DNA of 64,000 nt from Tetragonia tetragonoides. Its lineage: Eukaryota; Streptophyta; Magnoliopsida; Caryophyllales; Aizoaceae. Under the pieces are notes generated by a model. That model ran no database searches. It was not told the DNA's origin and worked only from the letters and a program-made list of their open reading frames with translations. Made by a program: the position numbers and the translations under genes. The stretch lies in the NCBI GenBank assembly GCA_038025085.1, contig CM076141.1, forward strand, positions 17,114,001 through 17,178,000. Reading direction: 5' to 3'. Positions 45,240 to 57,210 of this stretch are shown here, piece after piece (position 1 is the stretch's first letter; every line of letters starts with the position of its first letter).

Positions 45240-46230
45240 AATCACATACTGTTTTAGAATTGATCAATGCCAATTTGCAATCAATGTATTCAAATAAAGC
45301 ATAATGTGACTCACCTATTATCACTAATGTTCAATATCTTAATCCAATGCTAAACAATCCATGATCACATTTTTCGAACACATACACTATGTACATATCG
45401 TTGCTATAAATAGCGCTAAACAACAGCAACGAAACCCGTCGTTGCAAAAGATGGGGTATTTGTGTTGCAATGGTTGTTCTTGTTGTAAAAAATAAATCCT
45501 AAATTCAAATTGTCCCGTAAAAATTTTGGTTGGTGGGAAAATGAAAAATTCATTAATAGCAGCAACCTTTTACAACGACCTATTCTTGTTGTTGCTGTAC
45601 ATTGTCTATTGCAACGATAATTTTTTTGTCGTTGCTAAATTTCGTTGCAATAAATGGTTTTTCTTGTAGTGACATCCGTCGCACATGAAATACAAATATT
45701 TTAGAAATTGATCAATGCCAATTTGCAATCAATGTATTCAAATAAAGTATAAAGTAACTCACCTATGATAACCAATGATCAATATCTTAATTCTATTCTA
45801 ATTAGTCCATGTATTCAAATACAGTATAAAGTGACTCACCTATGATAACCAATGATCAATATCTTAAATCTATTCTAATTAGTCCATGATCACCGACTTT
45901 TCAGAACCCGTACATTATGTACCTCCGTCGTACATGAAATACCAATACTTTAGAGTTCATCAATGCCAATTTGCAATAAATATATTCAAATGAAGTACAA
46001 AGTGACTCACATTTGATCACTAATGCTCAATATCTTAATCCTATTCTAAATAATCCATGTTCACTTTTTATGAGCTTATACACTATGCACCCCCGTCGCA
46101 CATGAAATAACAATGTTTTAGAATTGATCAATGCCAATTTGCGATCAATGTACTCAAATGAAGTTTAAAGTGACTCACTCACGATCACTAATGCTCAATA
46201 TCTTAATCTTATGCTAAATAATCCATGATC
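45240..46230 (+). repeat. Satellite A, about five monomers, interrupted
   Basis: AATTGATCAATGCCAATTTG or a close variant starts at about 45257, 45706, 45950 and 46122. A partial monomer lies at 45808-45900. The first monomer is split by the insertion at 45396-45671. Confidence 0.8.
45396..45671. mobile_element. CACTA-like fragment inserted in a satellite A monomer, 276 bp
   Basis: The right end reads TTTTTCTTGTAGTG, the inverse of the CACTACAAGAAAA terminus of CACTA/En-Spm elements. ACA lies on both sides (45393-45395 and 45672-45674), a 3-bp target site as in that superfamily, and the interrupted monomer resumes exactly. The interior repeats CGTTGC in both orientations. The left end lacks CACTA, so it has decayed or is truncated. 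Confidence 0.65.
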
Positions 46231-46450
46231 ACATTTTCTAATTAATTCATGGTTGTTCCTCATAATTGTACACTTGTTCCTAATGAAACAAAATGTTCTC
46301 ATCTGAAAGTGTTTATAAAATTATTGTATGTTTTCCTAATTATTTGGTAACTATATATTAGGGACAATCTTTTACTATTTTAGAAAAAAATAAAGAGTGT
46401 ATGATCATCACTTTTACCAATATTTAACAACATCAATTGAAAAGTAGTAC

Positions 46451-46686
46451 TCCCTCCGTTTCGGAAAAATGTTAACATTTACTTTTTGAAGGTCAAACTT
46501 TACAAACTTTACAAATAAGGATTTACAATGTAAAAATACTATCATTGGATTCGTTTTAATTAATACTTTCGGAAAATCTATTTTTTATAGTTTATGTATT
46601 CATATAAACACAAATATTTATGGTCAAACTAGTGCATTGGAGACCATGCAAAAGTAAATGTTAACATTTTTCAGAAACGGAGGGAG
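46451..46686. mobile_element. Stowaway MITE, 236 bp
   Basis: The ends CTCCCTCCGTTTCGGAAAAA and inverted CTCCCTCCGTTTCTGAAAAA match over about 36 bases with one change, and TA precedes the left end. It lies within the MULE-like element. Confidence 0.9.
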
Positions 46687-47722
46687 TGTATAGGGACATA
46701 TGATCAATTAGGTTGAGTAATTCAGGACAAACAAAATTATCATCGAAAATACATGATGTACGTTATTATCCGATATGAATTGTCACAAAGTATTAGTTGT
46801 TTTATGGCAAAAATAAGGTTCACATTCGGAGAGACAAAAAAGTTTTAACAATCAACAATAATTAACTTAACAAGTCTTTTGACAACAATAACTCAAGAGT
46901 CATAAAACATGGAGTAATAATGCATCGAATCGCAAGATGAGGTATAGAAACTACGAGAGAATAATTATTTATTTAGGAACAACATCGAATTGAAACTGTT
47001 ATAACATGAAAGATATATCCACTTATTACTAATTAAATAGCAATTGCCATTGTAAAAAGAAGAACTAAATCATCATCATCATCACATCTTTCTATCACGA
47101 TCAACGTCCACCCCACCTCCACGACTCCACCACTGTCACACTCTTCATACCTCCATCGGCAACCATAGTTACTGTTATTCACCGACGGCGGTGGCACTAG
47201 CAGTATTATCATCGCTATCTCGCCGGCAAGAATCGCGGTGAGGTTACGACAGAGTTGAACCTCAAAAATGGAACGAAATCAAATTTGGGGACGGAGACGA
47301 AAGACGGGATGTATGGCGGTGAACTACTCACCACTGGTACATAGACATAGAAGAGAGAGAAAATGAGGTGAAATGTCGGCGGAATATTTTTTTTCTTGCC
47401 GGAAAGTAATCATTAAATTGATTCATTCCACTAATTAGATTCAGTACAAAGATTAGCACTAACCACCCAAATGTTTTGAATTTTCGCTAAAATGGTTTGA
47501 AATTCAAACGAAAACTTCTTATAAAAGTTTTTTTTTAAAAATTTTGCTCCAACCAATGAGCTGCTGCCAACGCGTTAAAAAAAATCCGTGTACCATACAC
47601 ACAGTGTATCAGTAGCATTTCGCGGTGTTTACTTGCTTGCAATCAAATTCATTGCAATGCAATCATTTTAAATGTAGATGTGTGGTGAAAAAAAGGAATA
47701 AGGGCAAGGAAATAGATGAGAA

Positions 47723-47979
47723 TGTGGGAAATTAGCTTAATTTATTTTCTTTGTTTCATTGTATTAGAGTTCTTGCCACGTCATTAGTAGTTTTGTTACA
47801 GCTGTAAGCAAGTCGGTTTCTACTGTATATATGCTACTGTACTAACCGGAACATATTAGATGAAATGATACAGAAATTCTCTTAGGTTGAGAGCTAGATT
47901 CCCCAAATTGATTTCTCTGCTCTCTCTCTCTCTCCTTCTCTCTCCTTCTCTCCTCTGTGATCAATATCTAGGTTTATCA
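47723..47979 (+). repeat. 5' LTR of RLC1 (257 bp)
   Basis: Starts TGTGGGAAATTAGC and ends TTTATCA. A CT-rich tract lies near its end. Confidence 0.92.
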
Positions 47980-48349
47980 TGATATGAGAGCTAGGTTGAA
48001 TCCCTGATTCTTCTCAAATTCATTTCATCATTCGATCAATTGGTTGCTTTCCCCAATCGATCAAGCTCATTACAATTCTCGTTTGAGAATTAATTTTTCT
48101 ACGCTGATTTCTGCTTCGAACGATTGATTTGCTTTCTTCAATTGTTCTAGCTCGTATTGTTAGGGATTCAGCGCATACTTCATCGATTAAACGTCAATAA
48201 TCGATTTTCTTTTGTTTTTCCACAAAATTCTTGTGTTCTTCTCTGTGATTGTTGTGCTTGTTAATTGTGCACACATAGTGTTTGATAATATTCCCCTGCG
48301 ATTTTCTGATCATGCCTGAGGCTGAAATTCCAGTTTCAATTCTCCTCTT

Positions 48350-49943
48350 CTATGCCATTGGGAGCGCTGCAATAATGTGGTAATTTCATGGATTCTTCAT
48401 TCTGTTGAACCTGATATTGGTAGAAGCATATTATACTATCAAAGTGCTGCAGAAATATGGTCTGAACTGCAAGAAAGGTATGGACAATCTAATGGCCCTC
48501 GAAAGTATCAAGTTCATAAGCATATTGGTTCACTTTCTCAAGAAAATAACTCTTACTGGCTATTACACTGAATTAAAGACTTCCTGGGATGAGTATTTGT
48601 CTTTAATATGTCTGCCTAATTGCACATGTGGATCTGGAAACGCTTTCATTGAGATTTTGAGAGAACAACAATTAATTCAGTTTTTACTTGGTTTAAATGA
48701 TGACTACAAGCATGTTAGGGGAAATATTTTGATGATGCATCCTTTGCCTAGTTTAAGTCAAGCTTATAGACTTGTTTTGCAAGAGGAGAAGCAACAAGAG
48801 TGTAGCAATTCTGTCACAACTGGGAATGATTCTACAGCCCTAGCTGCACCTTTTCAGAGAGGTTATGCAAATAAGCAGACATTTCAAGGAAACAGAAATT
48901 TTGGTAATAAATGGAACAATTCTGGCTCTTCGAATGTTGGTTCAGGTTCTGGTTTTGGTAATTCTGGTAATTTCAACGGCAACCAGGGTGTGGTTTTTGG
49001 TATGGTTCCCAATGGGAAAAGATCCAAGTTTTTCTGTGAGCATTGTAATGTCTTTGGGCACAGCATTGACAGATGTTTTAAGTTACATGGGCCTCCTAAG
49101 GACAAAGGGAAGAGAGTTGCATATTTTGTTCAAAATGACAATAATGAAGTCGTTTTTCAGAACAGTAATGATATACAGGCTTCCTCACATAACTCTGAAG
49201 TTCCTTCTGAAGTTTCTCCTGCAATGCTGACCCAGGATCAGTATTCTCACCTCATGTCCTTGTTGAGTCAGCATCACATTGATTCTACACCAACTAAAGT
49301 TCATTCAGCTGGCTCCCATTCTACAGGCTTCTTGGCAAGTAAGGTTCTTTGTCTCTTATCTTCATGTATCAATAAAAAATGGATCATTGATAGTGGGGCC
49401 ACTGACCATATAACACCACATTTTACATTATTTGCTACCTGTAAACCTGCTATTCAACCATGTTTTATCACAATGCCCAATGGACGTCAAGCACATGTCA
49501 AACATATAGGCAGTGTTGCTTTAACTCCTGATCTTATTCTTCAGAATGTGCTACATGTTCCTGATTTTCAATTCAATCTGCTTTCTTCGCTCAAATTAGT
49601 CAAACAATTTAAGTCTTATCTTATACAAACTGAAACTCATATCTTGCTCCAGGTGCCTTCAACTAGGCAGCCTCAAGTCCTTGGTAAGGAGCACAATGGT
49701 CTGTATTTTGTTGACATTGGTGCGCAGTCTGCTTCTAAGATTGCCTCTCACGATGGTTCTGCTGTGTCTTCCTCTCATGTTCCTCAATCTTTTGTTTTGA
49801 ATTCTGTTAAATCTGCTGCTGAGTTGTGGCATAGCAGATTAGGTCATCTTCCTTTTGACAGAATAAATTGTATTGAGTCTATTTCTTGTTCTTCTAAGTC
49901 TGATGTCATATGTGACATTTGTCCTAAAGCAAAAATGCATTGA
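48350..49943 (+). pseudogene. RLC1 gag, protease and pre-integrase region, broken
   Basis: Gag sequence is recognisable from about 48365 (ISWILHSVEPDI), so its amino-terminal part is missing. A frameshift near 48550 moves reading into the frame that starts at 48405. This frame holds the CX2CX4HX4C zinc knuckle (CEHCNVFGHSIDRC, near 49036-49077), the protease DSGA motif (near 49388-49399) and the pre-integrase LWHSRLGH motif (near 49823-49846). A TGA at 49941-49943 ends it before integrase. Confidence 0.88.
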
Positions 49944-51191
49944 TTTTCCTTTCCCCATAGCAGCATTAAGACTAGTGCTGTATTTGAGATGATTCATGTA
50001 GACCTTTGGGGTCCATATACACATTCCACATATGATGGTTTCAGATTTTTTTTTTTTTTTTTTACTATTGTTGATGACTATTCTAGAACCACTTGGACTC
50101 ATTTGCTTGTCACCAAGGGTACTGCTTTCTCTATTCTTTCATCCTTTATCACTCATGTTGAAACTCAATTCTCTACTGCTGTAAAGGTCATCAGATCCGA
50201 TAATGGTATAGAATTCAGAGACACTGCAACCCTTGCTTTTTACAATGCCAAGGGCGTTATTCACCAAACTAGCTGCAATGATACTGCTCAGCAAAATGGA
50301 GTTGTAGAACGGAAACATAGGCACCTTTTGGACACAGCTCAAGCCCTTTATTACCAAGCCAATCTTCCAATTAAATATTGGGGGGAATGCATTCTCACAG
50401 CTTCCTACCTTATTAACAGATTTCCACTCAAGTCCCTTCACAACAAAACACCTTATGACCTTCTCTATAATAAACCTCCATCTTATGCTCATTTGAAAGC
50501 CTTAGGATACCTTTGCTATGCATCTACTTTGAAACGCCACAGAACAAAGTTCACACCCCGAGCCGTACCATGCGTTTTTCTTGGTTACCCTATGGGGAAG
50601 AAAGCGTACAAGTTACTCGATCTTGAGACTAAAAAGATCCTTTACAGCAGGGATGTGACCTTTTATGAGCAACATTTCCCATTTCACTATCTTCCTTCTT
50701 CTGACCATCATATTCCTTTTCCTCTTCCGCAACCTGACGTCTCTCCTGTATTTCTTCCTTCATCTACCACTCCTCCACCTGTCACACCAGATTTCATCAT
50801 TCATTCTCCGGAATCTTCACCTTCTTCTCTCTCTCATAACACCTCTCCATCTTCTTCTTCTTCTTTTCATATTATTCCTTCTACTCAATCTTTTTCTCAT
50901 TCATCTAATGCAGAACCTAGGAGGTCAACCAGAGTCCATGTTCCACCTAGTTACTTGACAGATTATGTTTGTAATAATGTACATGCTACCTCTTCTTATA
51001 TGCATCATTCTTTACCTAAACATTGGTGCAATCTTGTGTCTTTTTCTTCGTTGCCTACACCTCATCAAGCAAACATTATTCATACCACCACTCTCACTGA
51101 GCCCACATCCTACCATGAGGCCTCACAAGATCCAAATTGGGTTGATGCAATGAATAGAGAGATTGAGGCTTTGCAGGTTAATGGCACTTAG
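49944..51191 (+). pseudogene. RLC1 integrase
   Basis: The frame opens after the TGA and carries the integrase core: VDLWGPY, then TIVDDYSR, RSDNG and NGVVERKHRH, which contain the D, D and E catalytic residues. A copia-type C-terminal region follows, with LGYP and RDV-F blocks and a Ser/Pro-rich linker. An 18-base T run (50046-50063) gives six consecutive phenylalanines and probably reflects slippage. A TAG at 51189-51191 stops the frame just before RT. Confidence 0.88.
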
Positions 51192-52634
51192 GAGCTGGCT
51201 GATTTACCACCAGGAAAGAAAGCGATAGGGAGTAAGTGGGTGTATAAAGTCAAGCTTAAGTCTGATGGGACCCTAGAGAGACTAAAGGGTAGACTTGTTA
51301 TTCAAGGGAATCATCGAAAGTATGGGGTGGATTACTTCGACACCTTCTCTCCTGTCATCAAAATGGCCACAATCAGAAGTATTATTGCTCTTGCTGCATC
51401 CAAAAAGTGGGAAGTTCATCAACTTGACATAAATAATGCATATCTCCACGGTGATCTTGAAGAAGAAGTGTACATGAAAATGCCCCTTGGCATCCCAAAT
51501 CCAGAAAACAAGGTTTGCAGGTTAAAAAAATCCTTGTATGACCTTAAACAAGCCAGTAGACATTGGTATCACAAACTGTCTATAGCCCTTCAGCAACAAG
51601 GTTACAGTCAATCAACGAATGACTATAGTTTGTTCATGAAGAAATCTGAGAAAAACATCACTATGGTTGCTGTATATGTCGATGATATTCTGGTGACTGG
51701 TTCCGATTTAACAGAAATACAGCAGCTCAAGTCCTTTTTGGATTCTCAGTTTACTATCAAGGATTTGGGGCTTCTTCATTACTTTCTTGGGATTGAGGTT
51801 AGTTATGTTCCAGAGGGTGTTATTCTCTCCCAAAGGAAGTTCACTCAAGAACTCCTTCAAGAGTCGGGTTTTTTACATGACAAGGCGGCTTCCATTCCTC
51901 TGCCTCAACATCTTAAATTCTCTGATGACGGAGGGGCTTTGCTTTCAGATGCATCTCTCTATCGATCTTTAATTGGGAAATTAAATTTCCTCACCAACAC
52001 TCGACCTGATATTTCTTTTGCTGTTCAGACTTTGAGCCAACATATGCAAACCCCGAGAACCGATCATTTGGAAGTTGTTTATCACTTATTGAGGTACATC
52101 AAAGGAACTGCAGGCCAGGGTATTTTACTTAGAGGATCACCACAACTCAGTCTTCACGCTTACTCTGATTCTGATTGGGCCGCATGTCCTATGTCTCGAA
52201 AATCTGTTAAAGGTTACATCGTGCTATTTGGTGGTTCTCCAATCAGTTGGAAGTCTAAGAAACAATCAACTGTGGGCAAATCTTCTTCCGAGGCTGAATG
52301 TAGAGCTACAACACAAGCAGTTGGTGAATTGACATGGTTAGTGAGGTTACTTGAAGAACTTGGCATCACAGGGCTTAAGTCAGTCACCCTCCATTGTGAC
52401 AACCAGTCCGCTTTACACATTGTCAGGAATCCCGTTTTTCATGAGTGCACCAAACACATCGATATTGACTGTCATTTTACTCGAGAAAAGGTGATGGAGG
52501 GTCTCATCCAACTCAGTTATCTTCCTACACGATCTCAGCTACCTGATGTCCTCACCAAGATCATGCCAACAGCACAGTTTAAACACCTCTTGTCCAAGCT
52601 GGGGATGTGTCAACCCCCATATCCTCCAGCTTGA
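51192..52634 (+). pseudogene. RLC1 reverse transcriptase and RNase H
   Basis: In the same frame as integrase after the TAG at 51189-51191, this part is open to 52634. It contains KWVYKVK, the RT block LDINNAYLHGDLEEEVYM, the catalytic YVDD (near 51677-51688), and RNase H with YSDSDWA, SSSEAE, a DN motif and HIDIDCHF. It is the best-kept part of the element and could be translated only by reading through or restarting after the stop. Confidence 0.9.
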
Positions 52635-52641
52635 GGGGGTG

Positions 52642-52893
52642 TGTGGGAGATTAGCTTAATTTATTTTCTTTGCTTCATTGTATTAGAGTTCTTGCCACGT
52701 CATTAGTAGTTTTGTTACTGCTGTAAGCAAGTCGGTTTCTACTGTATATATGCTACTGTACTAACTGGAACATATTAGATGAAATGATACAGAAATTCTC
52801 TCAGGTTGAGAGCTAGATTCCCCAAATTGATTTCTCTGCTCTCTCTCTCTCCTTCTCTCTCCTTTCCTCTGTGATCAATATCTAGGTTCATCG
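52642..52893 (+). repeat. 3' LTR of RLC1 (252 bp)
   Basis: Starts TGTGGGAGATTAGC. Its last base is G where the 5' LTR has A, so the terminal CA is lost. Confidence 0.92.
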
Positions 52894-53148
52894 GAGAAAT
52901 GTAAGATTGATTACACCATTTAAAGTAATCATCATTATATGGGAAAAGTTGAGCAATTGTAATAAAATTAGGGGAAAGAATTCTAACTCTCCACATTACA
53001 TATCCAGCCAATAAATAGGGTATGTACAAGGTTACAGAAGGCTACAGAACCTTCTAGTAAATAGATATTTACAAATAAATATCTCTACAACTTTGACTAA
53101 TATTTTGCTAATAATATTGTATTACAAATATTACGCTATTACTCCCCC

Positions 53149-54532
53149 TCAAGTTGGAGCATGTAAAGAACGAATGCCCAACTTGCAAGACAAGAATTCA
53201 AACTGCTTCCTACCCAAGTCTTTAGTAAAGATATCAGCTAGCTGCAAACCAGTACGAACATAAGCCGGGGAAATGGTTCGTGCAGTGAATTGTTCCCGCA
53301 CAAAGTGACAGTCAATTTCAATGTGCTTCGTGCGTTCATGGAAAACTAACAACTCAGAATTCGTCGTAGTCATAGAGCGATACTCAGCTTCGGCAGAGGA
53401 GCGAGATACAGTTTGTTGTTTCTTCGTTCTCCGGGAAATAGGAGACGACCCAAGCATGACAAAATAACCCGTAAGAGAACGACGAGTAAGCGGGCAACTT
53501 GCCCAGTCAGAGTCACAATAAGCAAAAATTGGAGGTCACTATCGGATCGTAAAAAAATACCTTGACCAGGATTCTTCTTAATATAACGCAACACCCGAAT
53601 AATAGCATCATAATGAGCTTGCTTGGGACGCTGCATAAATTGAGAAAGCATATGCACCGCATAGCACAATTCCGGGCGTGTAATAGTAAGGTATATTAAG
53701 AGACCAATCAATCTACGATACAGACCAGGTTCATCAAAGTCATGTCCATCGTCAAGGGCTAATTTATGATTCTGCTCGATGGGGAAATCAGCTGGCTTAC
53801 ACCCCAACAAACCAGTCTCGGACAAGATATCAAGGGCATACTTACGCTGGCAAAGAAACACACCCTCTGGACCTCGAGTAATTTCAATACCCAGGAAATA
53901 TTTCAACTTGCCCAAATGTTTAATTTGAAAACATGAATCAAGATATGTTTAATCTGTTGACATGCACTGAAATTATTACCAGCAAGAACTATGTCATCTA
54001 CATAAACCAACAAGGCCAGAAAAACATCTCCATGGCGATAGGTGAACAAAGTATAATCTGCCTTCGATTGGACAAAACCAAAACTGCAAAGTGCAGTTCT
54101 CATTTTGGCAAACCAGTTACGAGGCGATTGGCACAAACCATACAGAGATTTTCGAAGGCGACAAACTTGACCAGGTGTTCTAGAAGAGAAATCAGGGGGA
54201 AGACGCATATACACCTCCTCATCGAGATCGCCGTGTAGAAAAGCATTATTAACATCCATTTGGTGCAATTCCCAATTTTTAGCCACAGCAATAGCTAAGA
54301 AAGTACGTACACTCACCATTTTAGCCACTGGTGCAAAAGTCTCTGTAAAATCAATACCTTCAACTTGGTCATTCCACATGATAACAAGTCGGGCCTTAAA
54401 CCTCTCGATCGTGCCATCAAAATTATATTTAATTTTGTACACCCATTTACAAGGGATAGCTTTCTTTCCAAGTGGAAGTGACTGAATAGTCCAGGTGCTA
54501 TTTTTTTCAAGAGCGCCAATCTCCTTAGCCAT
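53149..54532 (-). pseudogene. RLC2 reverse transcriptase and RNase H, in three frames
   Basis: RT begins in the frame 54532-53903 (KWVYKIKYNFDG, MDVNNAFLHGDLDEEVYM, YVDD), shifts near 53930 into 53915-53370 (YFLGIE, LYRRLIG, LRYIK) and again near 53530-53450 into 53457-53149 ([30 protein letters not shown]). Part of RNase H between SAEAEYR and [10 protein letters not shown] is deleted. No function is possible from this copy. Confidence 0.88.
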
Positions 54533-56049
54533 AGCCTCACACCAACGAGGGTCACGAAGGCCTCCTTAAAAGTCCTAGGCTCCACACCTGCGTCCACAGC
54601 GGCCAAAAAACGTGTATGCGTAACTGAAAAATTAGAGCATGTGACATAATTAGCTATGGGATATGGAGTACTTGAGATGCCATTGGTTGATGCAAGCTGC
54701 AAAGAGGGGTTTAAAGCACACACTGTATTACATGAGTAGTCACGCAGGTAGCTGGGAGGCCGACGTGTACGATGTCCACGCCCAAGATTATCAACATGTG
54801 AACTCCCCTTGTCTGGCATTGCCTCTGTCTCGGAGCTACTAGTTGGAACACCCGTATCAAATTCTCTCCCAATCGAAGTACTCTCCCTGTCTGGCTGCAC
54901 ATGAGAATTATCAATAGGTGGCTGCACATGGGAATGATCAATAGGTGGTTGCACAGATGAAGGTGAGTCTTCTTGTGGGGATGCCGGAGCTAATGTGGTG
55001 AGAGGATGGTGAGGAAGTGGCGTGTCAGGTGAGCTATCTGATAGGCTTGGGATATGATCATTGAAAGTTGGATAAGTGACTGGCAAAATGGAAGAGGTTG
55101 GACATGGAGAAGAGTCATCAGGAGTATGAACATAAGGAAAAACATCTTCATGAAACTTAACATCTCGAGAAATAAAAACTTCTTGGGTCTCAAGGTCATA
55201 TAAGCGCCATCCCTTCTTATCATGAGGATAACCCAAAAACATACATTTACGACTTCGGAAAGCAAATTTATCTCTTCGTTTAGGGCGAGGGTGTGCATAA
55301 CATAGACAACCAAACACCTTCAAATGATTATAATCAGGTGTGGTTTGAAAAAGGAGTTCAAAAAGTGTTTTTCCATCAAGGAGGGGGATTGGGGTTCGAT
55401 TAATTAAATGTGCAGCTGTCAAAACACACTCTCCCCAAAAATGTAATGGAAGATTAGCTTGGAATCTCAAGGCCCGAGCAACATTCAAAATATGCCTATG
55501 TTTTCTCTCGACCCTCCCATTTTGTTGAGGTGTGTCATTACAAGAAATTTGATGCACAATACCCAAATCACCATATAACTGAACCAAAGATCGTTCCCGA
55601 AATTGAGCTCCATTATCAGTTCGAAATTTTTTAACATTCTTTTCAAACTGAGTCCGAACTAAAGAAAAGAAATTTTTAACCAAAGCAACAGTTTCACTTT
55701 TATCGGCCATCAAATAAACCCAGGTTGAACGACTAAAATCATCAACAATAGTAAGAAAATAATGTGCTCCAGTAAATGAGGTTTGGGTATACGGTCCCCA
55801 AATATCACAATGAACAAGTTCAAAACAATTCTTACTTTTAAATTCACTAACTGGAAACACATTTCTAGTTTGTTTGGCTCGATAGCAAACATCACAATTA
55901 TGGAGTGCTTTATTAGCAATACTAGAACTACACATTACTGGAAGAAGAGACAAGCTCTGACCCGATGGGTGACCCAACCGTTTATGCCATAACTCGAACG
56001 AATCTGCACCCCCAACAACATGTGCCGCTCCTGGGATCATTTGGAGCAC
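54313..56049 (-). pseudogene. RLC2 pre-integrase, integrase and linker
   Basis: The open frame holds LWHKRLGHPS, a CDVCYRAKQ zinc-binding remnant, then VHCDIWGPY, TIVDDFSRSTW, RTDNGAQF and NGRVERKHRH, which supply the D, D and E residues of the integrase core. A long Ser/Pro/Asp-rich linker follows. The frame shifts near 54540, entering RT in another frame. Confidence 0.9.
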
Positions 56050-56236
56050 ATATACCCCCTCTTGCTGCTTACCCAGACCAATATTATATTACAAATATTA
56101 CGCTATTAAATTGTGATTACATTAGATCATGCAATCAACTCCACTTTTCTCACTCCTTCCCTTTTCACCCCACATATACTCTATTAAATGATTGCATTGG
56201 ATTACATTTAATTACAAGCAAATAAACGAGTCATTA

Positions 56237-56869
56237 GTATACATGTAGCATTTTCTCCTAGTATATGAAATTCATTTTCCATCCACGGTTAACACACCAA
56301 CGTGACGCTCCACTATACGAGGGGTGGGTTCAGCCGTTCAGGGTTGTCTTATTTGACCCAAAGGAGGATGTGACACGTACGGTTTGTCGCAAACTTAGAC
56401 TGCCGCCTGTAATAACCGTTAGTGGTCAACCAAACATCACAATTTTACTTTCATCCTAAACTTTTTGTAGTGTCCCGGACTACCTAGTGTCCCACATATC
56501 ACATATGTGCGTTGTTGATTGCCAGATTGCCACACTAGTGAACAAGGGATGCTGCTACTTCCAATCCTCTTTGAGTTTCATGTATTTTGATCACGACATA
56601 AAAGGGGTCGAATTGAGGCAATTTGACTTCCATAATTTCATCTTGCGGTAGTAAACTTTAATTTAGCTCTTGGATCTGCTAGCTGAATCCTTACACTCAA
56701 TATAGGCGGCTGCATCCCAATCCCCAATATGACGAGTGTATTTTTCATTTTTTTGAGAACCTAGTGTGATTTCCGAAACATACTATTATCTAGTTTGAAT
56801 CTTATTTTTGTTTGGGCATTATAACGGCTTGCTTTCATCTTCACCAAAATAAAATAAAATATAGAGGCA
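56237..56869. other. Gene-free spacer
   Basis: No supported gene or element end between the MITE nest and RLC3. Confidence 0.4.
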
Positions 56870-57210
56870 GCTGATGTTAGGTTTTTGATGTAGGATATTA
56901 GGCTAGGTAATTGTATGTTAGAGGAAGAGAGATGAATGCTAAGAGAGATGTGGAAAGATGATTGTATTGCTTGGTGCTCAAAATGCTTTACATCACCCCT
57001 ATTTATAGTGGTGTAGGGTGGTAGACAATTCTCTAGATCTTTCTATGTCTAGAGTCTTCTTCATAATTATCCTAGACTATTATTCTAGATATTTCTTGGT
57101 AGACATTATTCTAGATGTGTCTAGGTAGGTATTAATGTAGATCTTTCTAGGCACTAAGCTTAGATATTGTTTACATGATTTTTCTAGATTATTCTAACAC
57201 TTCCCCTAAT

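Larger units (their letters stand above)
40575..47623. mobile_element. MULE-like non-autonomous element, about 7.05 kb, with 10-bp target-site duplication
   Basis: GGTGTTTACT occurs at 40565-40574 and 47624-47633, inside the host MITE. The ends GGACCTTGCTAGCGATACAC and, inverted, GCGAAATGCTACTGATACAC match over 44 bases with about a dozen changes. A second inverted block further in pairs 41060-41170 with 46960-47050 (CTATTTAATTAGTAA and CATATCTTTCATGTTA). A 10-bp duplication with long inverted ends fits Mutator-like elements. There is no transposase; the interior is filled with satellite-like repeats and smaller elements. Confidence 0.7.
47723..52893 (+). mobile_element. Ty1/copia LTR retrotransposon RLC1, 5171 bp, nearly complete
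   Basis: The element has LTRs at 47723-47979 and 52642-52893 and the 5-bp target-site copy GAGAA at 47718-47722 and 52894-52898. Domain order is gag, protease, integrase, RT and RNase H, which defines Ty1/copia. By eye the LTRs differ by about seven substitutions and two short indels, so the insertion is fairly young. A degraded primer site (TGATATGAGAGC at 47980) and a polypurine tract (GAGGGGGTG before 52642) are in place. Deletion of the start of gag, a frameshift and two stops make it non-autonomous. Confidence 0.93.
52960..56108 (-). mobile_element. Ty1/copia retrotransposon RLC2, internally deleted, 3149 bp
   Basis: The target-site copy AATTG lies at 52955-52959 and 56109-56113, inside the host MITE. 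The 3' LTR is 52960-53141; at the other end only 29 bases of the 5' LTR remain (56080-56108), joined directly to the pre-integrase region, so most of the 5' LTR, the primer site, gag and protease are gone. The polypurine tract GAGGGGGAG is at 53142-53152. The element ends are TAATA/TATTA rather than TG/CA. Confidence 0.85.
40562..56233. mobile_element. Tourist-like MITE (about 278 bp) split into four pieces by nested insertions
   Basis: The pieces are 40562-40574, 47634-47722, 52899-52954 and 56114-56233. TTA flanks the outside (40559-40561 and 56234-56236). After the three insertions and their target-site copies are set aside, the left part (GGTGGTGTTTACTTGCTTGC...) and the reverse complement of the right part (TGACTCGTTTATTTGCTTG...) match along most of their length, so the MITE is a fold-back element. 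Confidence 0.85.

Noticed and set aside
41640..46230. CRISPR-like array
   Set aside because: Repeats are about 170 bp, contiguous and diverged, in eukaryotic DNA; they are satellite monomers, not repeat-spacer units.
52775..53029. Minus-strand open frame across the RLC1/RLC2 junction
   Set aside because: It spans two elements and the intervening MITE piece; a chance frame.
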